NCBI RefSeq assembly: GCF_008831285.2
Contig: NC_045146.1
Coordinates: 9,436,972 to 9,500,971 of the forward strand
Source of the DNA: Nymphaea colorata
Lineage: Eukaryota; Streptophyta; Magnoliopsida; Nymphaeales; Nymphaeaceae
Reading direction: 5' to 3'
Length of the DNA stretch: 64,000 nt
Part shown: positions 10,850-23,286 of the stretch, piece by piece
How the letters are laid out: every line of letters begins with the position of its first letter
How positions within the stretch are numbered: position 1 is the first letter of the stretch
Notes under the pieces: model-generated
Seen by the model: only the letters and a program-made list of their open reading frames with translations
Database searches by the model: none
What the model was told of the DNA's origin: nothing
Program-made: the position numbers and the translations under genes

Positions 10850-11880
10850 CGGTTATGGATTATGTCCAAAAGGGTTTTTCAAAAATCCACATATTGTGCA
10901 GCTTTAGCATCATGGGCATGAAGAAAACAAAAAGAATTCAAGGATAACACGAGAAAAAAAAAACAAAAAAACGCTTCGATGCATATGAATGTAATTTCAT
11001 CCAAAGAAAACTGGGATATCTTAAAAAATGAATTCTAAGACTTCCTAAAATCATCTCTATCAAACTTTAAGGATTATGGAGAAATTTTGATATATTGTAT
11101 AAAAAGGACAATGAATCTATTCATGAATTCTTTTTTAGAGGTACTGAAATTATAATTAAAATAAGGAGTTATGATTATAAAATTGAAGAAAGAAAAATAG
11201 TTGAAAAGATTTTAAGAAGTTTGCCGCAAAATTAAGATTGTCATAATCGCCATAGAATAAGCAAAAGATAATATCAACTCTATCATTATAAGAGTTGATG
11301 GGATCTTGAAAGGCACATGAGAAGCAGATTGCAAGTTTTGAACCTCAAAAGCTTAAGCATATATTCCAAGCAAGACTTGATATTGATGAAGAAAAAGATA
11401 CCTCTAACAAAGAATATCAACTTCCAAAGTGAAGAAATCAAAGGTTCACCAAAAGTTGCAATCGAAGGAAAAATTATCCTAAACAACAAAGGCAGTTCAA
11501 GCAATCAGAAATATATTTCCATGTACGTAAAACATCTGGGCATGTGTCTTAAGAATGTCTACTCAGATGCACAAAATGCAGAATACCAAATTACTCAAAG
11601 ACGATTGTTGGGTTCCAGGAAAGCTTGAAGCTAATTTCTCAAAAAATGCAAATGAGAAAGCTGAAATTGTTTTCTCTTGCACGTATAATAAGTAAGAGCA
11701 CGTTGACATGTGGTATAAAGACAACAATTGTGGAGGCCATATTACTGAAAATAAAAAAAAAGGGTTCGTCAAATTAGATGAGACCGCCATCATAAAAAAA
11801 TAATACTGGGAGATAAAAATCTCAAAATGTTTAAGGAAAATGAAATGTCGGAGACAGAAACCAAAATAGAAAGACGAAAT
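10850..11880 (+). pseudogene. Copia gag-protease relic
   Basis: Plus-strand decayed gag of the UBN2 type: SSKENWDILKNEF at about 10998-11036, KDNESIHEFFFRGTEIIIK, IRSYDYKIEERKIVEKILRS then LPQN at 11105-11234, and the usual ESKD..LDELMGSL region as a frame-shifted remnant to about 11320. A worn zinc-knuckle part lies near 11530-11620. The protease start at 11708-11790 reads WYKDNNCGGHITENKKKGF, where relatives have W-x-x-DSGCSNHMTG, so the catalytic D-S-G is gone. Many stops. No integrase or RT was found downstream. Confidence 0.72.
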
Positions 11881-13525
11881 AAAAAGTCAAGATAGAGTTC
11901 TAGACAAGCACATGCATGCTACAAAGATATTTACAAAATCATTGTCTTTAGACAAGTACAAATGTGAATATATCATATTTTTTTGAAAATTACAAATTAA
12001 GGGGACCTTCAAATAATTTGCATCAGTTTTGGATTTAATAGCTAAAAACTATATCAAAAAGTGGAAGTGCATGAAAATAAAAAGGTGTTTTGAAGGTACA
12101 ACCTTGTATAGATGGTTGTACGGTTCCTTTAGGGGCTATATAAAGTCATATTCTCTTTGTAGAAATGTATCTCCATTACCTTTTCATATAAAATACTATA
12201 TTGAGCGCATTTGTGCAAGAGGTTGAAAAAATCTTTTTACCCCTTTCTTCTCAATCTTATTTTTATAGTTGTTGTCAATTTTTACCACATAAATAAGATA
12301 TTCAAAACTTCCAACAGCTACGACAACCTTTTCCTGTTATTCATTTTTTAAATCTCTCTGTCCCTCTCTCTCCCCCCACCTCTCCCCCTTGCCAACTTAG
12401 TGGCTGCTATGACTGATGGTGTTGCTGCCAATTCTTTCTTTAAACCTTCCTCTCTGTCAACGAACTGCGCTGTGCACAATTTTTTTGAAAAAAAAAAGAA
12501 AAAGAATAATGAGAACAAGACGGGAGAATAGAAGAAAGAGGACACCCTTGATGTTGGTCATCCGAGCTGATTGGGTAGGATTTTTTCTCACCCTAATCCA
12601 GCATCTAACGACCAGCTGGGTGCTATTCGGTTATGTATATGTATGCCCACCTTACATCCATATTGCAGAAAATGCCTTGTGCATTTCGAAATGCAATGGG
12701 CATCTCGTTAGGTTTACAAGCAAAAGGTTAATATTTTGAGACTCGGCTTGTATTCAGCTCAAACTTCAATACGTTAGGAATACCTCAGCTCGGCTCAGGC
12801 ATCGGGAAGACCACTCGACGAGTAGTAGGGGCGCCCTGCCCATTATGTGAATTGCACGTTAAGGATTGACATCAAACCGGGTGACGGATACGTGACACTG
12901 TGCCAGTCTAAGTACCACAACCTTGCTGCATCAGTCCGCCAGTCTAAGTACCACAACCTTGCTGCATCAGTCCATGTACATTCACTCAACACTGCTTAAT
13001 TACAGTTCATGAAGATGGTGGAATTTGGTTGTTATAATAACACAAAGATACTGCTCACCCACCTATGATACTTGAGCAAGATCGCAAGCCACACAAAAAT
13101 GAGCTGGCGGACAATTCATGCCTGTAATTCCTCGGCTTGTGACGTCAATGAGTATGCGCTGTTTTCAGATGTTCTACAAGGAACCAAGTTTTGGCACCAT
13201 CTGTTTCCGGAAGATTGACCATTTCAATGTTAAATATCATTCATGTACTTTAAATGACTTTTCAAATCTTAAACGCGCAGGAGAGCAAGTTCCAGAGCAC
13301 AGCCCGCTTAAACGGCAGACAGACCACTTCAATCCACAGTTTGGCAAGTTCCATAACATTTTTCCGGTAACATGCATAAATTTACGAGGATGATTGTCAG
13401 CCTATATTAAGTCCGTGACGATTTATGACAAATTCTAATTCTCGAACTTTATTCGAGCAGATTTGAGTCCTAAACGTGCATCCGAGTTCCATTCGCTAAC
13501 CTGCATTGGCAGATAATATGGTATC
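11881..13525. other. No recognisable gene; unclassified repeats
   Basis: AT-rich sequence without recognised coding content. It contains CT-rich runs at 12352-12390, an A-tract at 12487-12506 and a two-copy tandem duplication at 12903-12974. Confidence 0.35.
12903..12974. repeat. 36 bp tandem duplication
   Basis: CCAGTCTAAGTACCACAACC and the rest of a 36 bp unit occur twice back to back (12903-12938, 12939-12974), apparently without mismatch apart from the last base. A third copy is absent. Confidence 0.93.
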
Positions 13526-14035
13526 CCATGACACACTGATACGTGGATTTAGCCCATGTACCCGTGTCTATAGATACGGGAATTCAGACACGGATACGTG
13601 GTGGAATCAAGTTTGGGTCAAACTCGATCCGAACCCAAAAAAACATCTGAATTTAAGTCGACCTCAACCCACTGCACCGACGAGCTCTTAGCGCTCTTAG
13701 CCTCTCCCACTTTACCGGCGACGAGCTCTCAGCCTCTCCCACTTCACCAGCAATGATTACCTAGCAGAGTAGTTCAGCAGCTATGGCAGGCGACGGCGAC
13801 GATATTAAAAGCTAAGGTTTCATTGGGGGTTTCATGTTCTTGATTTGGGGGCTTCATGTTCTTGGTTTGGGTTTTTTTTTTTCGATTTAGGGATGTTCTC
13901 TTTGAGTGTGTATAGCTATGCTTGACATAACGCATTGCCATTTGTTTTAATCCAACCGGGATTTGCAATGAGAAGAAGAATGATACCGATTGCAAAAACT
14001 AACAAGATTTCATGCGAGTAATTCCCAGCAAAAGA

Positions 14036-14119
14036 GAAGTCCATATCAGAAAAAGTTGAAAACATTAGTTCTAAACAGAAGTCCATATCAGAAAAAGTTG
14101 AAAACATTAGTTCTAAACA
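14036..14119. repeat. 42 bp tandem duplication inside the hAT element
   Basis: The unit starting GAAGTCCATATCAGAAAAAG is repeated once, period 42 (14036-14077, 14078-14119). Further two-copy duplications in the same element are at 14353-14388 (18 bp), 15197-15232 (18 bp) and 15305-15356 (26 bp). Confidence 0.9.
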
Positions 14120-14589
14120 TTAGTTCTGAGAATAGAGTAAAAGGTTTGACTCTTTAGTAAGAGTCTCCCAAGAAGAATCCCTCCAAAACGAAAGCAAAAT
14201 AATGAGCAAAAGAAATCAAGTTTTAGTTCTCCTCTTACAGAAAACAGTAGAAAAAGTAGAAGAAAATACGTTTTTTTATCAGCTCTTTACGATTATTTGG
14301 TTAAGAAGAACAGATTTTTATCGGTTCCAACCTCCAAATGATTTTTCTGCTTTTGCTTTTCAATGTTGTTTTGCTTTTCAATGTTGTTTCGTGTCTCACT
14401 GTCTAGGACTCTTGGACTCTTGAAATGACATGATGCATATGCTGGTTTCACTTTCACATTTATATCAGCTGAAAACAATAGAAATTCTAAGTTGTTAATT
14501 GTTAATTTGTTATGATAATGTTGAGATGTTGAACTATTGTGTTTTATTCCTTCAATTTTACGTTCATTATATGTTTTTTTGCATCTTTT

Positions 14590-16510
14590 GGAATTCAAGT
14601 ATATAAAAAAATCAGTAAAGAGAGAGTTTGCATCAATTGAAGAAAGAACAAAAGCCTTTGAAAAAAAGAAAGACATGACATCATCAGGCGGTTATATTGA
14701 CATTGCTTCAATTTTAAATGATGATGTTAAGGATGGTACAACAAAAAAAAGAAAGAAAAGTTGTTGATGTTACTCAAAAATCAACTAAGGGGTCATTTAG
14801 TTTACAAGGACGGCGAGAATTAAATCTAAAAGAAAAGTGGCGACATTTTTTTATTGTTAATTGCACACCATTTAATATAGCTAGAAGTCCATATTGAAGA
14901 GATCTAGTTACATATATTGCAATTGTAACTTGTCTAGATATGTTCCCCCTAGTTTTGAAACAACAAAAGACTCAAATGAACAAATTGTTAGAATATCAAA
15001 AGTTAACTTGGGAGCACATGGAGTTTCTATTGTTCTGATGGCTAGACAGATTTGCAAAGGCGCCCTCTTGTTAATTTTATTGCAACTTCAGCAAATATGG
15101 ACCAATTTTCTTAAAAAAGTGCTGAATATTTGAAAGGATTGTTCACTAAAATAATTAAAAAAGTGTGAAAAAATAAAGTACAATCCACCTGCATGCAGAG
15201 CTTAGAATTGCGACAGAGCTTAGAATTGCGATAGAACATGAGTACCCTCATATTTTTTGGACTCTTTATGCAGTCCATAGCTTAAATTTGGCTCTAAAGA
15301 GTATATGCAATCCACCAAGTAAAGAGCAAGATGCAATCCACCAAGTAAAGAGCAAGATCCTCATACTTATGAATATTATGTTCATGGATTGAAGACTTGA
15401 AAAAAGATGTGAGGAACATAAGAAATTTCATAGTAAATCATCAACATGGACTTTCTATTTCTAACAAGCATTCTAATCTAAAATTGTTAAGAGTTGCATA
15501 AACACGTTTTGCATCTTTAATTGTTATGGTCAAAAGAATGAAAAGAGTTAAAAGTGCATTGATATGATGATTGAAATTTTTATCGTGCTAATGATGATGA
15601 CAAAGCTTAAGCAATCAAAAGACTGATTCTTGAAGATAAGTAGTGGGATAGAATCTTTTATTTTCTTCCATTCAGAGAGTTCTTGATTGTGATAATTGAA
15701 CGTTGCATTGTGTTTATGAGATGTGGGACGCTATGATTGAAAAAACCCAAGAGGTCATTTTTAAGCATGAGAAAACAAATATTGCACTTGAAGATTCAAC
15801 ATTTTTTTATCATGTGCATAAAATATTGATTGCAAGATAAGATAAAAGTAACAATCCTCTTCAATGCATGGCACATTCATTAAATCCTATATAATATGAA
15901 AAAAAGTGGCTTGCATAAGGTATTAGAAGAACCCCACCACATATGGATCCAGAATTGCCAAAAAACAGAGTAGCATGTCTTAATAGGATTTTTATTGATA
16001 TACATCAAAATCACGAAGCTCATGATGAGTTTGCAAGGTTTTCTGTAGATAAAGATGATTATCCACCTATATCTTGGTGGATTAAACATGGACATGCTTA
16101 TCCTATTATTCAATCCTTTGCTTTCAAATTGCTAGTTCAACCTCCTAAGTACATATTCACAAACCCACACTATAAAATGAAATAATCTCACAAGCAAACG
16201 TGCAGAAGATCTAGTTTATGTGTATTCTAACCTTCGACTTCTATCACGAAATAAAGAAGAACATAGGTAAATATGTATATAATTTATTGATTTAGATGTT
16301 TCTCTTCTTATTCGCTAATATCATAACAATTACAATTTTTTTTGTTTTGTAGGGAAGAAGAAACTAAATATTGGAACGTGAATGTTGAGGACTTTAACTT
16401 AAAAGAAGACAATGAACTTGAAGTTGTTAATTCAAGATTCGAATAACCTTCTATTCCACCAACATCTTTTATTGTGCAAAAAAAGGAAAACGATTTGAGC
16501 ATTGACATTG
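14590..16510 (+). pseudogene. hAT transposase (DUF659 and C-terminal dimerisation domain), decayed
   Basis: Conserved stations in order on the plus strand: CTPFNIARSPY at 14865-14897; YVPPSFETTKDSN near 14940 in another frame; a frame-shifted DUF659 core around 15010-15110 (GALLLILLQLQQIWTNF equals the usual LVNFIATSANGP block out of frame); VRNIRNFIVNHQHGLSISNK at 15410; VYEMWDAMIEKTQEVIF at 15712; EDSTFFYHVHKILIAR at 15789; LPKNRVACLNRIFIDIHQN at 15955; and the hAT-dimer part HDEFARFSVDKDDYPPISWW at 16020 followed by a shortened C-terminus. Many stops and frame changes, so inactive. The N-terminal BED finger was not identified. Confidence 0.85.
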
Positions 16511-16733
16511 ACTAGAATAATGATGAACAATGTTTTTGTTTGACACTTCTTATTATGACATCGAGATTGTAAGAGTGAACTATTAGTTTTTTAGTTTAAT
16601 GTTTTTTTTCTTTCATTTTATCATTTTTAATAATATAAAATTAACCATATTCATGTATCCAAAAATTTTGAAAATTATTGTGCCTGCACCCGTATCCCCG
16701 TACCCGTATCGTACCCACACCCATGTGACATAG

Positions 16734-17213
16734 ATTGTATCATGAAATCTTTCATTCATATTCAGACTCAAATTAAGGAGACTCAAATTAAGGAGAGCAA
16801 TAGAACATTTGATTCAAATGTTTGGAAGAAATCACCTACATATTGACATCACGTCCGAGATCCTTGTATGTCCATCTTGGTGTCGATAGCAGAAGGATAA
16901 AAACAAAATACTAGCTTCCTGGTTCTTCCTTTACAATAAGGAACTACGCAGATTATCTTATGCAGTATCACTTGCACTCTAAAACTTCAACAGTGCCTCC
17001 TCCAGTCAGCTAGTTACAGAAAGCTTCATATTACAATAGTGATTTCGCAACCTTCAGGCAGGTACTAATGTTTCACCTCAGTAAAGATAGTGGTCTGACG
17101 TTAAAATACTGCTCCACATCCAACCCAGACCAAATTCCCTTTCAGGTTGTTTCATTGACTCAGTCCCCTTATTACCAAATGCAAACAGTTGGTCTGAAGT
17201 GAAACTTGATATC
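16734..17213. other. Presumed 3' untranslated and downstream region of the PQ-loop gene
   Basis: It lies between the hAT element and the stop codon of the minus-strand transporter gene. It holds a 15 bp tandem duplication at 16765-16794 and no recognised coding sequence. Confidence 0.45.
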
Positions 17214-20200
17214 CTAAGAAGCACAAACTTTAAGATAACGCTGATTGTTCCTGCACTCTTTTGTTCTCAATCGAGAATAGTAAATGAACTGCCCAATAAT
17301 CTGTGGAAGTCAAGGATCATTCTTTGTTGCAGAAATGGATTGAACAAGGCAAGAACAGTGAATCGTGAGATCAATGAGGGAAAGGATACAAAAGCATCTA
17401 AGACTACGCATGCTGCTGCATCAACCAGCCATGGCAAATTTGGCTTAATTTTAGACCACTTTGTGCTATTCACAAGAATACTGTGGAAATAAGAAAAATA
17501 AATTATCCCCTTTCTCACTACACCAGTTCAAAACAAACTCTATAAACACAAGCTGGAAATGGAAACCGTAACATTTACCTTGACACATATGTTGAGTTCC
17601 CAACCAAAGCAAACAAGAACATCAGTGGATTTAGACCCTATGCACCAGCAAAGAGAACTTTACCCAAAAAAGGCACAATGAAAGCAGTGGCAGCATTTCT
17701 ACTACTGCCACTACTGGTAGAACTAATCTCACAGAAGCAACAAATGAAATGATAACAGATAAAATGTTAGAGATAATAAGCAACAAAAGGAAGATAGAGA
17801 AAGGTTGTTTATTTACCTCGACAGTGCCCCTTTTCATCTGCACAAGTTGAAAAAAATCACAAAAAGGGGATCAAAGACATGAATAAAAGACTCAAGCATT
17901 TTCTGTGTGGAAAAACAATGTTGATTTATTCTGAATCTTTAATCAACACAAGCAATGTGACCATACAGAGCTCTCCAAAATTGTCAATGAATGTTTTCCA
18001 GTTGATTACGTCCAAAAAGGACAAGAAACATATGGCACACTACTGCAAAAATGCATGAGACTTGTACAAGTATATCCATATCAGGAAGGGAGAAGATGCA
18101 GCCAAGAGGTCCAATGTCTACATCCAGCAATGAACAACGGTCCATCTTTCCAACAATTGTTTGCTCGAAACAAATCCAACATGTCGGTTCCTAATCATTT
18201 TTCTAGTAAAACATGTTTATATTACAAATTTAAATAGTTTACGTTTGCTCACAGTTTTGATAACTCTACCTGCAATTAATACTTGAGCATCAAAACTTAC
18301 ATTTAAACAAATCTGGGGAAGCCTTCCACTCATGTAGATCATAGCCATTGCCCAACCTAGATAACTTCCAAGTGAGCTGCTTCCATTATTTCCACTTGAC
18401 TTCAAAACCATGTTCTGCAAGGAATACTAATTGCCAAAAGATAATATAGATCTTTCTGCAGATGAATTTAACACGCTAGACGTAACAAGAAATGCAGAGT
18501 TTATCTTCTACTATTTTAGTTTACCATTTGAACAGCTGTAGGAAGCATCATGTCAAGAACCACTCCACTTATCCTGATTAATGAGAAGCTACATCCCCTT
18601 CATAATTATTTTCTTTCTTTTTTGTTGAAAATGAATCAACAGAAGTAGAATTACCTGTAATAGTTTCCGATGTATTGGTATAATGGTACCAGCATGATGA
18701 TCCAAGGAGGTGTAGGATATATCTGAAGCTGATTTTTGAAGAGCAAAACTAAAAATGAAGAATGTGGTTACTGATGCCTGGAGACAGAAAAAATAGCCTC
18801 TTTATTAAACAAGTCAAACAGGAGCATCCCCTTATATCCACAATACATGATGATGGTACAGTTAATATACCATGCACATTACGGTCTTTGTGTCTAACAA
18901 TGGTGCAGATTGTGAAAAGTTACTTAACAACGGCTCTTCTTCAGGAGCTTCATCAAGGCTGGAGGCAGGTGCTCTTTTTCCATAACCTCGTTGATATGCT
19001 GAGTATGATCCTGCTGTAGGAGTAGGGCTGCATGCTAGAGATCTTGCTGAGCTGGAAGTTGTTTCACATGGATACTCATAATCAGGAGGCTGACAACGAT
19101 ATGTGAAACAAAATAATAAAACAAGATTATAAGATCAATACAAATCCAAAGACATCATAGATGTTCAACTAAAAGTACATCTCACAAGGATTCAAGAAGG
19201 CAAAATTAGTTGGATTGTGGAAGGACCAGCCTTTATATCATACTCTGCCAATGATGACTGACCAGCTAGAAGATTAGGCTATGTGACTGAAGCTAAGTCA
19301 CACAGATACGCCTATTTGGCCCACGTATCCGTGTCAATACGGGGATACCGGTGCGGATACGGCATGGATACGTTTTGGATCGGGTCTGGATTAGACCCGA
19401 TCGGAACAAAAAAAAAACAGATTTTAAGTTGAGCTCTTCTCCATTTCTCTTTGGGTTTTTTTTTTTCTGTTTTTCTGATAAATGACTAGAATGATGAAAT
19501 TGATAAACAATGTTTTGTTTGTGACTTTAATAGTGAACTATTAATTTAATGTTTTTTTTTAATTTATAATTTTTGATAATATTATATTTGCCGTATCCGC
19601 GTACCCGAGAATTGTGAAAATTGCCCGTATCCCCATATCCGCTCCCGTATCGCACCCGCACCCATGTGACTTAGGACTGAAGTCTGAACGGTACACTTTA
19701 ACCAAGCAAAAAAGGGAAACAAGTATAACTCCATCAAGGCATTGAGGTAAGTCTCCTGAACCTCAAGCCCACTTAGCAATCTCATCTCCAAAGTTGCTTG
19801 CACAACTCCTCAATTTTTCTACCAAGTCTTCTCTTTCTCCCGAACTCGCCTTGAAGGAACATTTTCTCATTATCGAAAACAAAAAGTACATATATACATG
19901 AAACAGAAAAACATATAATGAACACATGCCTGTTCTCCAACAAATTTGACTTAAAATTAGGTCGTCTTCAGGATGCAATTGAATTTATTATTACCTGTCT
20001 AGGCTGAACTTTTGAGAAATCATGACACTTCTCCTTATATTGGACAAAAAATAAAACAGGTACATGGTTCCTAGCAAATTTGGCATCTGTCTTTCTCGAA
20101 TCAAACAAAATAGAAATCATGACACTTCTCCTTATATTGGACAAAAAATAAAACAGGTACATGGTTCCTAGCAAATTTGGCATCTGTCTTTCTCCAATCA

Positions 20201-23200
20201 AACAAAATACTCACGGAAAGACAAATTATTACATTTTCAACAGGATTAGGTGTCAGTGGAACTATCCTCAGAGACTACCCTCTAGCAATGAGATGGATTT
20301 GCTGTGAGATTTAGAAAGTCTTGAACTGCGAAAGGGAACCATAGCCCACCTTGCAAGTTGTCTAAGTGGTCCAAAGTCTAAAAGATGTGTGCTACTAAAA
20401 CCACTTAATATGAAAGGAGAATATTTTAAATTTGAAAAATTGCGTAAGCAACATCAATCAAATACTTACTGTGGAATCAAATGCCTCATTATATCATAGC
20501 CCTTTATATCAAACAATGTGATAATTTTTCCAGCACACAAAACTTCATAGTCACCAATAACTATAGATTTGCTGAGAAATAATAGTACCAAAGCAAGATC
20601 ACTATATGTTCTTGAAACAAGGTAACACGAGCAGCAAGAGGTTAAAGGGAAAGCAAACGTTACACATAATATCTATCTCTACCCAATGAACCATATCCAG
20701 CAACTGAAGCTGCAACCGGAATTGGGGTGCTAATGTGGCGTTTCTCATTTTGTACTGCCAAATCTTCATCCTTGTCCCCTGATTTTTTGTTATTCAAAAC
20801 ACTATCAATTTGCTCCTTCCTGCTTATTTTTGCCTGGAAGACAGTTTGACCATTCAAAATCCAAAAGATGAGAAGATTTCTTGACATGATTCATGAAACA
20901 ACTCCAATCAATGCATGCTAATGAATTTAGACATTTCCCTGCCACTGAAAGAGCTGAGTGTTCTAACCAACGGTCATGCCTGATGGTAAACAAGAAAGAT
21001 GACATGAACCAGGATTATTATAAGCAAATATTGCTAAAAAGCATGCAAGAATCAATGGAACAACCAGCTCATCCATATGTGAAGACTAAGAACCTATTAA
21101 ATTGCTAAGATTTCCAGCAGAGTCGGTACCCAAGAAGGATATACTCAAACACATATTGCAGATGTAACATTATCATTATGAAAGCCAAAGCTTATAATAC
21201 AACCATTAATTAGGACCAGACACTAACCAAGCTAAGGGTTCCAAGTCTAGAATAGACATGATCATAGTATACAGTTTGAAAGGTCAGGATCAACGTTGTT
21301 GCTGTATACAACTGCAGATAAACAAATATGAAGAGACATGATAAGCAAATCTCCATCTCAACAGCTCAAAAACTGCCAAAAGTAATCCTGTTGAAAGTTT
21401 GAAGTTCTCACAACTGCCATGTAGAATTGTGTTGGGAGCTGCAAAAGAAAACCATGCACCTGGTCAGCCTGTATTCATGTTCCAGCACATACTGCAAAAG
21501 CCATGAATCATAACCAGCAGTTCTGAAACCAGAAATTATATAACTTTATGGTAGACAACTTAATGAATATCTCATCAAATCTCTGGCAGTCTAGAGTATG
21601 CATTAAACAAGTCAGAATAAATACTTGAAAGTTCTTTTCATCTTCTTTTTTCTTTCACTTACTCTAAACTTACATAGGTAATAAAAGTCCAGTGTGAAGA
21701 ATTTTAAGATCAATAATATGTACATCTTGAACAAGGTTTAGTTCAACCAGGGAGGAGTCCTGTCAATGATAAGCTCAAGGAAATAAAACGTTCTGTTGTT
21801 GCATAAGAAGTTCTGCTCCTATACCAACATAAACTGAAAGAGTAATTAAGTTTCCAGCTTCAGATATCAGCAAACCAAATAAAAATCCCTGAGAATGGAA
21901 GACGATGAATGTGTTGAAATTCAGAAATTTATTTGTCAAATCAGTAAGCTGTTAACAACCCCTCTGTTTCCCCATGGGCCCATTTGATTCACAGATAAAA
22001 GCAGGACAATAAGAGATACTTGTCTACCAAATGCAGGACAAGAAAGCAGTTTGAACAGGTTGTGACTGCATTCCCACTTTGCAAAACCACATGAATTTTT
22101 TCCAACTAAGTCATGGAGAAAAAGTGTTCCAGCAATTCGTTACTCATGCTTTGACCAATAGTCTAGGTGTTTGCATTTAGAACAAATTCCACCCATAGCA
22201 TCTTGCAAAGGTGAGTTTGGCCCCGCTTCTTCTTATGCTTCTTCCTCTGCCCAATGTTGTTGTTGCTGTTGAGCGAACCTTTCACACTAATTGTTTTTTC
22301 TAAATCAGTTTTGAATCTCTCTCTTTTCTCTAGGTGAGCAAGAGAATTATGATACACCACTTGGACAAGAGCCCAACGGCCTCACCGCCCCCTGTCTCCA
22401 GGTCCTGGGTTGCAATTCACAAGAGGTTAAAGGGCTGCAGCAACCAATTTCAGGTTGGTGATTAATGGACTAACGTACTAGGAAGCAGACTGACTTGCTA
22501 AGGAAAGGGTAAACTTTGAGTGCTTTTGTTTGAACATACACACATTGCTAGTGCCCTAAATTGAAGACTGCATTAAAATTTTGTTGTACAAGGTTAAAAA
22601 GTAGAAACTAGTATTCCGTACTATGTCCTATTATGATAAACTTAGACGCATGGAACTTGGAAGCACCTTTTTAATGCATGAAATTCTTGAAAAGCATTGA
22701 GTATCAGGTTTCCAAGTAGTTTTAATGTTTTATTATCACTTCACAAGTTGGTGAGCATGATAACATGGTGGAAATGAGCAAAATGATACTACTCCATGAA
22801 TCATCTTGAGCACAATGATACTACTCAAAGAGTCGCCAATGAGCAAATGATACAGCTCACTAAGTGGAATAGCTGGCGCAACAGCAGAATAGTTTTGCCC
22901 AGTGCCGAGATGGTTAAACTCTTGAGCAAAACGATCTTGCTCACCTAAGTTGAATGCTTTGGATAGAATGTTTATACATTAAATTAAAAACTTCAGTTTT
23001 GAAGTGGGTAGAACTTGGTTTTGAGCTTCCTTACTTTCACTGAGTAGGCGAGTACTACTTCTGTACTCCCACTTCTTGAGCCTTTCAGGTGACGAGGCAA
23101 GTTGTTGTGCCCAACATATACAGCAGCACCCTTGTTCGTATTGTATTTGTGGTCATGTTTGTATCACTTGGCTCAGCTCTTGGTTTGATGGATTCAATTT

Positions 23201-23246
23201 CAGGGATTATCTTTCAAACTTGCGTTTGTGTGTGCGTTTGTTTGTT

Positions 23247-23286
<40 letters not shown>

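Larger units (their letters stand above)
13526..16733 (+). mobile_element. hAT DNA transposon with decayed transposase
   Basis: The left end reads CCATGACACACTGATACG and the right end, reverse-complemented, CTATGTCACATGGGTGTGGG: imperfect terminal inverted repeats. Flanking 8-mers ATGGTATC (13518-13525) and ATTGTATC (16734-16741) form a target duplication with one change, as expected for hAT. Subterminal sequence on both sides is full of CGTATCC/GGATACG and ACCCGTA words, shared with the short copy at 19293-19674, which proves the boundaries. Inside is a transposase relic of the DUF659/hAT-dimer type on the plus strand. Several short tandem duplications lie inside. Confidence 0.88.

Noticed and set aside
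18521-18580. An extra exon of the PQ-loop gene (GVVLDMMLPTAVQM) between 18655 and 18414
   Set aside because: It has plausible borders but is 49 bp long and would shift the frame; exons 7 and 8 join in frame without it.
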